From assembly GCA_019456225.1 (NCBI GenBank), contig VRUI01000011.1:23895-87894 (forward strand): a stretch of 64,000 nt of DNA, written 5' to 3'. Shown one piece after another: positions 58,834 through 64,000 of this stretch (positions are counted from its first letter, which is position 1; the number at the start of each line of letters is the position of its first letter). The translations under genes and the position numbers were made by a program. Origin of the DNA: Planctomycetota bacterium. Lineage in GTDB: Bacteria; Planctomycetota; Phycisphaerae; Sedimentisphaerales; Anaerohalosphaeraceae. The notes under the pieces were generated by a model. That model made no database searches. It saw only the letters and a list, made by a program, of their open reading frames with translations, and was not told the DNA's origin.

Positions 58834-60726
58834 TTATTGCAATTCTTCCAGTTCTTCCCAACGTTTAAAGGTTTCGTTGAGTTCCTTTTGCAGCATTTCA
58901 GTTTTTTCAGCAGTTGCGGCGATCTCCGGCTGTGTTTTTTTGTAGAAGTCCGGATTCGCCATTTCCGTATGGAGTTCAGCGAGTTGGCTTTCCAGCCGGT
59001 CGATCTTTTCGGGGATCGAATCAAGCTCCTTTTGCAGTTTGTATGTCAGTTTGGGCTTTTGGTTTGGTTTTTTATATCCCTGCGCTTCGGGTTTCTGTTT
59101 GGGCTTTTTAATCTGTTGGGGTTCATTGATCTTTGTTTGTCTTAGCCAGTCGTCGTATCCGCCGGCGTATTCTTTTACCTTGCCCATACCTTCCAGGACG
59201 AGTGTGCTTGTTACTACGTTGTTGATGAATTCCCGGTCGTGGCTTACCATCAGGACTGTTCCCTTAAAGTCCAGCAGAAGCTCTTCGAGCAGGTCGAGCG
59301 TCTCAATATCCAGGTCGTTCGTAGGTTCGTCCAGGATCAGCAGGTTTGCCGGTTTGCTGAATAGTTTTGCCAGCAGCAGCCGGTTTCGCTCTCCGCCGGA
59401 CAGAGTCGATACGAGGTTTTTTGACTGTTGGGGTGGAAACAAAAAGTCCTGCAAATATCCTATTACATTTCGTTTTCTGCCGTTGAACTCTATGGAGTTG
59501 TATCCTTCGCCGACATTTTCCCAGACGGTTTTTTCCTCGTCAAGCTGTTCGTGGAGTTGGTCGAAATAAGCGATCTCAAGGTTCGTTCCGTGCTTGACCT
59601 TTCCCTGTGTATTTTTAAGTTTTTTGAGCAGTACGTTTATCAGAGTCGTTTTACCTGACCCGTTTGGGCCGATTATTCCTATTCGGTCCTGACGCAGGAT
59701 CGTTGTTGAAAATTTTTCTATGATTGGCGGCGAATCGGGGTATGCAAAGCCTATATTTATCGCGTCGATCACTTTCATGCCGCTTTGCTGGACGTCCTGG
59801 GTTTCCATTTTTACTTTTTCGGCAAGCTCCCTTCTTTCGCTTCGCAGATTTCGCATATTCTTTAGTGCGGTTACCCTGCCTTCGTTTCGTACTCGGCGGG
59901 CCTTTATCCCTTTGCGTATCCAGACCTCTTCTTCGGCGAGTTTTTTGTCGAAGTTCGAATTATGTTTTGCTTCAGCGCCAAGGGCCTGCTGTTTGTGTTT
60001 GATAAATGAATCGTAATCGCATGTCCAGCTCGAAAGCGAACCGCGGTCGATGTCGATTATTCGCGTCGACAGGTTCCGCATGAACATCCGGTCGTGAGTT
60101 ACGAACAGCAGGGTTGGGATATTTCGTTTCAGGAACTCTTCCAGCCAGGCTATCGAGTCGATGTCGAGGTGGTTTGTAGGCTCATCCAGCATGAGAATAT
60201 CGGGTTCAATAACAAGTGCTCTTGCAAGAAGTGTTCTTCGTTTCAAACCCGCAGAAAGCGTATCGAATTTTGCATCGGCGTCAAGCTTAAGCTGCGAGAT
60301 GATGGTTTCTGTTTTGGTGTTGACGTGCCAGCTTCCGGCAGCTTCGAGCGAGTGGTGCAGGGTGTCTAGTTTCTTGATGAGTTCTTCGCTGCCGGTTTCT
60401 GTCAGTTCTGTGCTTACTCGATGGTATTCTTTGAGCATTTCGGCAGTTTTGCCGTGGCCGCCGACGATGACCTCAAAGACGGTTCCGGGCATTGACTTGG
60501 GGACTTCCTGGGTGAGGGTTGTAATCTTCAGGTTCGGTTGTTTTGCGATATAGCCGCCTTGGGGCTGGATTTCGCCGGCGATGACCTTCATGAGGGTCGT
60601 TTTTCCGGTTCCGTTACGCCCAAGCAAACAGACACGTTCACCCCGGGCGATCTGCATATCTATATTGTCGAGGATAGGCGGTCCGCCGAATCCTACGGTT
60701 ATGTCATTTAAACTTATCAAAGCCAT
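58834..60726 (-). CDS. ABC-F family ATPase (Uup-like)
   Basis: 630 residues with two ABC ATPase domains in one chain and no membrane part. Walker A LLGRNGTGKTT and IGPNGSGKTT; signature-like LSAGLKRR and LSGGERNR; Walker B ILMLDEPTNHLDI and LLILDEPTNDLDI. The last 90 residues (LTYKLQKELDSIPEKIDRLESQ and on) are a coiled coil, as in Uup. ABC-F proteins act on the ribosome to rescue stalled translation or resist antibiotics; Uup is linked to ribosome and DNA stability. The divergent promoter with palindrome at 60809 lies upstream. Confidence 0.93.
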   Translation of the reverse strand: MALISLNDITVGFGGPPILDNIDMQIARGERVCLLGRNGTGKTTLMKVIAGEIQPQGGYIAKQPNLKITTLTQEVPKSMPGTVFEVIVGGHGKTAEMLKEYHRVSTELTETGSEELIKKLDTLHHSLEAAGSWHVNTKTETIISQLKLDADAKFDTLSAGLKRRTLLARALVIEPDILMLDEPTNHLDIDSIAWLEEFLKRNIPTLLFVTHDRMFMRNLSTRIIDIDRGSLSSWTCDYDSFIKHKQQALGAEAKHNSNFDKKLAEEEVWIRKGIKARRVRNEGRVTALKNMRNLRSERRELAEKVKMETQDVQQSGMKVIDAINIGFAYPDSPPIIEKFSTTILRQDRIGIIGPNGSGKTTLINVLLKKLKNTQGKVKHGTNLEIAYFDQLHEQLDEEKTVWENVGEGYNSIEFNGRKRNVIGYLQDFLFPPQQSKNLVSTLSGGERNRLLLAKLFSKPANLLILDEPTNDLDIETLDLLEELLLDFKGTVLMVSHDREFINNVVTSTLVLEGMGKVKEYAGGYDDWLRQTKINEPQQIKKPKQKPEAQGYKKPNQKPKLTYKLQKELDSIPEKIDRLESQLAELHTEMANPDFYKKTQPEIAATAEKTEMLQKELNETFKRWEELEELQ

Positions 60727-60786
60727 TACTAGTCTTCAGTCTATAGTTTTTAGTCTTTAGTTTTTGAATTCGTATATCGAGTTGTT

Positions 60787-60853
60787 ATTCTATTATTTTG
60801 CGGTGCTATTGTCAATGGTTACCATTGACAACTGCTTTAAATTGAGTATTATC
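60787..60853. promoter_or_regulatory. Divergent promoter pair sharing a perfect palindrome
   Basis: Palindrome TTGTCAATGGT-T-ACCATTGACAA at 60809-60831. Its right end supplies TTGACA (60825-60830) for the plus strand with TATTAT (60847-60852) after 16 bp; its left end supplies TTGACA on the minus strand (60815-60810) with TAGAAT (60792-60787) after 17 bp. The plus promoter would start transcription within a few bases of ATG 60862, giving a leaderless mRNA. A dimeric regulator bound here could control both genes at once. Confidence 0.65.
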
Positions 60854-60861
60854 AGTATATT

Positions 60862-62469
60862 ATGCTTCGATTAACTTCATTAACTTTGCCGATAGGACAC
60901 TCAGACACGGACCTGGTCGATATGATCCTTAACCGTCTTGAGATACCTTCCGAGTCGCTTGTCGCGTATTATGTTCGACGCAAATCTGTAGATGCGCGCC
61001 GGCGCGGGGGTGTGTTCTTTGTCTATACGGTCGATGTTGAGGTCGATACCGCTGCCGGCGATGAAGATGCGATTGTCACCGCGGGTAAGCAGGGCGTTTC
61101 GATCGCGCGGTCTTTGGAGTATCGCAGACCCTCTTCGGGCAAGTGTTCAACGCGTCCGGTTATCATCGGCACCGGCCCTTGCGGGCTTTTTGCCGGGCTC
61201 ATTCTTGCCGAGGCTGGTTTACGTCCGCTGCTGCTCGAAAGAGGCAAGCCGGCAAAGCAGCGCGCCAAAGATGTTGCCGCCTTCTGGAGGGATGGGACGC
61301 TGGATGAAAATTCCAATGTTCAGTTTGGCGAAGGGGGAGCCGGGACGTTTTCTGACGGAAAGCTTACGACTCAAATTAAGGATAAGCACAATCGATGCCG
61401 CAAAGTACTTGACGAGTTTGTTGCCGCAGGCGCCGCCGAAGAGATACTTTACCTGGCAAAGCCTCATATCGGCACTGATGTGCTTGTAAAGGTTGTTGCA
61501 AATCTTCGAACAAAGATAGTTTCGCTTGGCGGCGAGGTTCGCTTTGAAAGCAAGGTTACCGAATTGCTTGTCGAAAACGGTGGAGTTAAGGGGGTGGTAC
61601 TTACCAGCGGCGAAGAGATCGCCGCCGCCGTTGTGGTAGCCGCTATCGGACACAGCGCACGCGATACTTTCGAGGAACTGCATCGCAAGGGCGTTATGTG
61701 CGAGCAAAAGGCATTTTCTATCGGTGCCCGCATCGAACACCCGCAGGGCCTGATCGACAAGGCTCAGTACGGAAAGTATGCAGGTCACCCCGCGATAGGT
61801 CATGCCGAATATAAGCTTGTCCATCACTGCGCCGGCGGCAGGGGGGTCTATACGTTTTGCATGTGTCCCGGCGGAAGTGTTATTGGATCGTCCTCGGAGC
61901 CTGGTTCGGTGGTGACCAATGGGATGAGTACTTTTTTCAGGAGCGCCGAAAATGCAAATAGTGCATTGCTGGTTGGAGTGGCCCCGGCTGATTTTGGCAG
62001 TGATCATCCCCTTGCCGGCATCGAGTTTCAGAGGATTTGGGAACGGGCAGCGTTCAGGCTTGCCGGCAGCTGTTATAATGCCCCTGCCCAGCGGGTGGAA
62101 GATTTTCTGCTCGGAAGGCCCAGCACCGGCGCCGGTTCGGTTAAGCCCTCATATTCGCCATCGGTTTGTTACTGCGATATCAGTCATTGTTTGCCGGCCT
62201 TTGCAGTCGATGCGATGCGCCAGGCTTTACCGGAGTTTGATAAAAAGATCAGAGGTTTTTCGATGGGGGATGCATTGTTAACGGCACCTGAGACGCGAAG
62301 CTCTTCACCGGTGCGTATTACACGCAATAAAATGTACGAAAGTGTCAATACCAGCGGTCTGTACCCGGCAGGCGAAGGGGCCGGATATGCCGGGGGGATA
62401 ATGTCGGCAGCAGTTGACGGGATAAAAGTTGCAGAATCAATTTTACAAAAGTTTTCCAATATCTCTTGA
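60862..62469 (+). CDS. FAD-dependent oxidoreductase (COG2509-like)
   Basis: 535 residues. An N-terminal 90-residue domain (DTDLVDMILNRLEIPSESLVAYYVRRKSVDAR) precedes an FAD-binding domain with IIGTGPCGLFAGLILAEAG (dinucleotide fold, about residues 97-115). Belongs to the uncharacterised FAD-dependent dehydrogenases (COG2509). The C-terminal TSGLYPAGEGAGYAGGIMSAAVDGIK fits. Substrate unknown. Start ATG 60862, perhaps leaderless. Confidence 0.9.
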   Translation: MLRLTSLTLPIGHSDTDLVDMILNRLEIPSESLVAYYVRRKSVDARRRGGVFFVYTVDVEVDTAAGDEDAIVTAGKQGVSIARSLEYRRPSSGKCSTRPVIIGTGPCGLFAGLILAEAGLRPLLLERGKPAKQRAKDVAAFWRDGTLDENSNVQFGEGGAGTFSDGKLTTQIKDKHNRCRKVLDEFVAAGAAEEILYLAKPHIGTDVLVKVVANLRTKIVSLGGEVRFESKVTELLVENGGVKGVVLTSGEEIAAAVVVAAIGHSARDTFEELHRKGVMCEQKAFSIGARIEHPQGLIDKAQYGKYAGHPAIGHAEYKLVHHCAGGRGVYTFCMCPGGSVIGSSSEPGSVVTNGMSTFFRSAENANSALLVGVAPADFGSDHPLAGIEFQRIWERAAFRLAGSCYNAPAQRVEDFLLGRPSTGAGSVKPSYSPSVCYCDISHCLPAFAVDAMRQALPEFDKKIRGFSMGDALLTAPETRSSSPVRITRNKMYESVNTSGLYPAGEGAGYAGGIMSAAVDGIKVAESILQKFSNIS

Positions 62470-62564
62470 CATCATAGGTGGAACCTGCATAATAGCCTTC
62501 AGGGCGAGGTGCCCTTGACGACAATGATGGATTATTCTGTAGATGGATTGTGGGAGTAGTTTAA

Positions 62565-63365
62565 ATGGCTATAACATTCAGGACAATACTGTCCAGCAGC
62601 AGCGGAAATTGTATACTAATTCAGACCGAAGAGACAAATCTATTGGTCGATTGCGGTTTCAGGAGTCAGATGGGTTGCAAGACTGCCCTGAAGGAGGTCC
62701 TCAGCGATATTTCAAGCATTGACGCTGTTATCGTTACGCATAACCATGGCGACCATATCAACTATTCGGCTTTGAAGGTTTTGGAGAAGAATAATGTGCC
62801 TGTCTATGTTTTTGAAGGCAGCACTGATGAGCTCAAATACAAGCATTACAATGGGTATTCTTTTGCTGCGTTGGATTTGCGTTCCTTTTCTGCCGGCAGT
62901 TTTGAGATAAATGACCTTACCATCGAGGCGGTCGAGGTACCGCACCATCCGGGGATTTCGACCTTTGCTTTTGTTATTCGTCACAAGAGACCCGATGGCG
63001 AGTGCAAGATCTTAGTCGCTGCTGATTTCACGGATGGCGCCGCTCTGACCGAGCATCTTTCAGATGCGGATCTGATCTATATCGAGGCGAACCACTGTCT
63101 TGAACTGCTAAGGATATTCCCTAACTTCAACAGTATTTACCACATGAACAACCCGGCAACGGCCAGGCTCCTTGCCGACACACTCGGCAAAAGGAAAACA
63201 CCTCCGCAGGCTGTCGTGCTCGGTCATCTAAGCAACCAGCGCAATGAGCCCCAAAAGGCAATTGATGAGATAAAGCGAGCCTTCAGGAATAAAGGCCACG
63301 AAATAAATTTCCCAATAGAAGTCGCCCCAAAATTCGACCCATCCAAAGAAATAAAAATAGCCTGA
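62565..63365 (+). CDS. MBL-fold metallohydrolase (YycJ-like)
   Basis: 266 residues. Metallo-beta-lactamase fold with metal site HxHxDH visible as THNHGDHINY (residues about 63-72), a later His in EVPHHPG and Asp in VAADFTDG, so probably di-zinc. Closest in look to YycJ/WalJ-like proteins, thought to act on nucleic acids or signalling molecules; not a recognised antibiotic resistance enzyme. Start ATG 62565, 96 nt after the FAD oxidoreductase on the same strand. Confidence 0.86.
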   Translation: MAITFRTILSSSSGNCILIQTEETNLLVDCGFRSQMGCKTALKEVLSDISSIDAVIVTHNHGDHINYSALKVLEKNNVPVYVFEGSTDELKYKHYNGYSFAALDLRSFSAGSFEINDLTIEAVEVPHHPGISTFAFVIRHKRPDGECKILVAADFTDGAALTEHLSDADLIYIEANHCLELLRIFPNFNSIYHMNNPATARLLADTLGKRKTPPQAVVLGHLSNQRNEPQKAIDEIKRAFRNKGHEINFPIEVAPKFDPSKEIKIA

Positions 63366-64000
63366 CCCCGTACCGCCGGCATCTTGCTGGCCATGTTCAG
63401 TAAACCGTAGGATGGGTAAAAATGCTTTTATTTTACCCATGCTGATCACTGATCGTAAAATAACTAATCCCCTGCCCACGCAGCTCAATAAAACGATGAC
63501 GCTTCTCAGTACTTGCCATAAAACCATCTCCTAAATAAAGTTAAAATACTATCGGGCAAAGCCCAAATCAACCACAATAATAAATCGAAAACCTGTCACA
63601 CCCGTCCCACCTTCGCACTTTCACACCTTCGCACCAACCACGCTCTCTATTAATAGCACGAACATGCACATTTGATTCGAAAATCAAACATTTTTTCGCC
63701 CCCAAAAAAACCCAAGTCCTTTACAGGCAAACAATTAAAAAAAATAAAAATTTCCAGAGAAAGCAAGATACTGTCAGCGCATTTCATGCGAAAATCCCCT
63801 CCCGGCTTTAATCCGTGCTGTTGGCATCCTGCCGACAGCTTCTGCGGGCTCCGATGCCCGCAGAACGGAGTTGGGCAACATCCCTGCCTGCGGAGGGTGG
63901 ATCTGCCAAGCTGAGCAAAGAGGCTGTTACGCAATTATTTATAAAAAAACGGGTCAATATTGTTGATTTAAGTGTTAGTTTGATTTATAATGCTTTGAGT
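63366..64000. repeat. Intergenic region at window end with palindrome and short repeats
   Basis: 635 bases, no convincing gene. Contains ATGGGTAAAA / TTTTACCCAT arms (63412-63421 and 63431-63440) preceded by CCGTAGG, in opposite orientation to the copy at 32247; CACACC/CTTTCAC-like repeats at about 63595-63640, akin to the 9-mers at 6382; and a GCGGGC..GCCCGC pair near 63846-63863. The 80-codon frame at 63672 is likely spurious. Confidence 0.6.

Noticed and set aside
63672..63914. 80-codon frame near the window end
   Set aside because: Passes through repeat-like intergenic DNA, with no start signal or recognisable domain.
1..64000. tRNA and rRNA genes
   Set aside because: I looked for cloverleaf-like and rRNA-like stretches in the gaps and recognised none; a covariance search could still find a divergent one.

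Overview
The window looks like a piece of the chromosome of a strictly anaerobic, Gram-negative bacterium, most probably a planctomycete of the Phycisphaerae (inference from gene content; there is no rRNA here). The pointers are a planctomycete-style pseudopilin with an FNDGHVDF tail, a secreted cytochrome related to the hydrazine synthase alpha subunit, a PQQ-type beta-propeller protein, a small coiled-coil protein of planctomycete type (FDLEATRREN), KDO-8-P synthase (so an LPS-like envelope), and an anaerobe's enzyme set: NfnAB, formate-tetrahydrofolate ligase, a class I-type hybrid cluster protein, superoxide reductase and oxygen-labile serine dehydratase.

Layout. 1-6.2 kb: 3' part of leuS, CYTH protein, lipid kinase, kdsA, radical SAM protein. 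6.8-8.2 kb: small conserved protein and a XerC/D recombinase, ended by two terminators. 8.6-12.1 kb (minus): a CapD/FlaA1-type sugar-nucleotide dehydratase and a polytopic membrane protein. 12.4-19.1 kb (plus): small peptide candidate, coiled-coil protein, sodium:solute symporter with an inserted extracytoplasmic domain, DPP-IV-like peptidase, sdaA, then a 28-bp minisatellite. 19.7-25.4 kb: GAF-GGDEF diguanylate cyclase, a GntR/ABC operon with a clear palindromic operator, and a pseudopilin coupled to a 39-codon ORF. 25.6-31.3 kb (minus): ileS and the HzsA-like dihaem protein. 31.4-35.9 kb: a nucleotidyltransferase cassette, a membrane protein and polA. 36.3-44.7 kb: an oxidative/nitrosative stress neighbourhood (DUF1540, CBS, lipoprotein, IS4-family element, transglutaminase, superoxide reductase, Hcp, a hydrolase-like pseudoenzyme, phosphoribosyltransferase, ferritin-like). 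45-47.6 kb: nfnAB. 47.7-60.7 kb (minus): fhs, HD hydrolase, HAF-repeat protein, APC-EIIA fusion, higBA, two GH130 enzymes, PQQ-propeller protein, ABC-F ATPase. 60.8-63.4 kb: divergent FAD oxidoreductase and an MBL hydrolase. No tRNA, rRNA or CRISPR array was recognised.

The most unusual feature is the intergenic DNA. In several places the space between two co-directional genes is filled by a modular composite: a hairpin with TCAAACTG/CAGTTTGA-type arms that overlaps or abuts the upstream stop codon, then AT-rich heptamer repeats (ATTACTA/ATTACGA), then a GC-rich CGGCC-TTNC-GGCCG hairpin followed by AGGC and a T-rich stretch leading to the next gene. Related heptamer fold-back elements, GTAGGRTGGGTAAAA palindromes and GCGC-rich hairpins occur elsewhere. 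Well-formed sigma70-type promoters (17-bp spacers) precede several genes, and candidate operators precede gntR, higBA, fhs and the divergent 60.8-kb pair.
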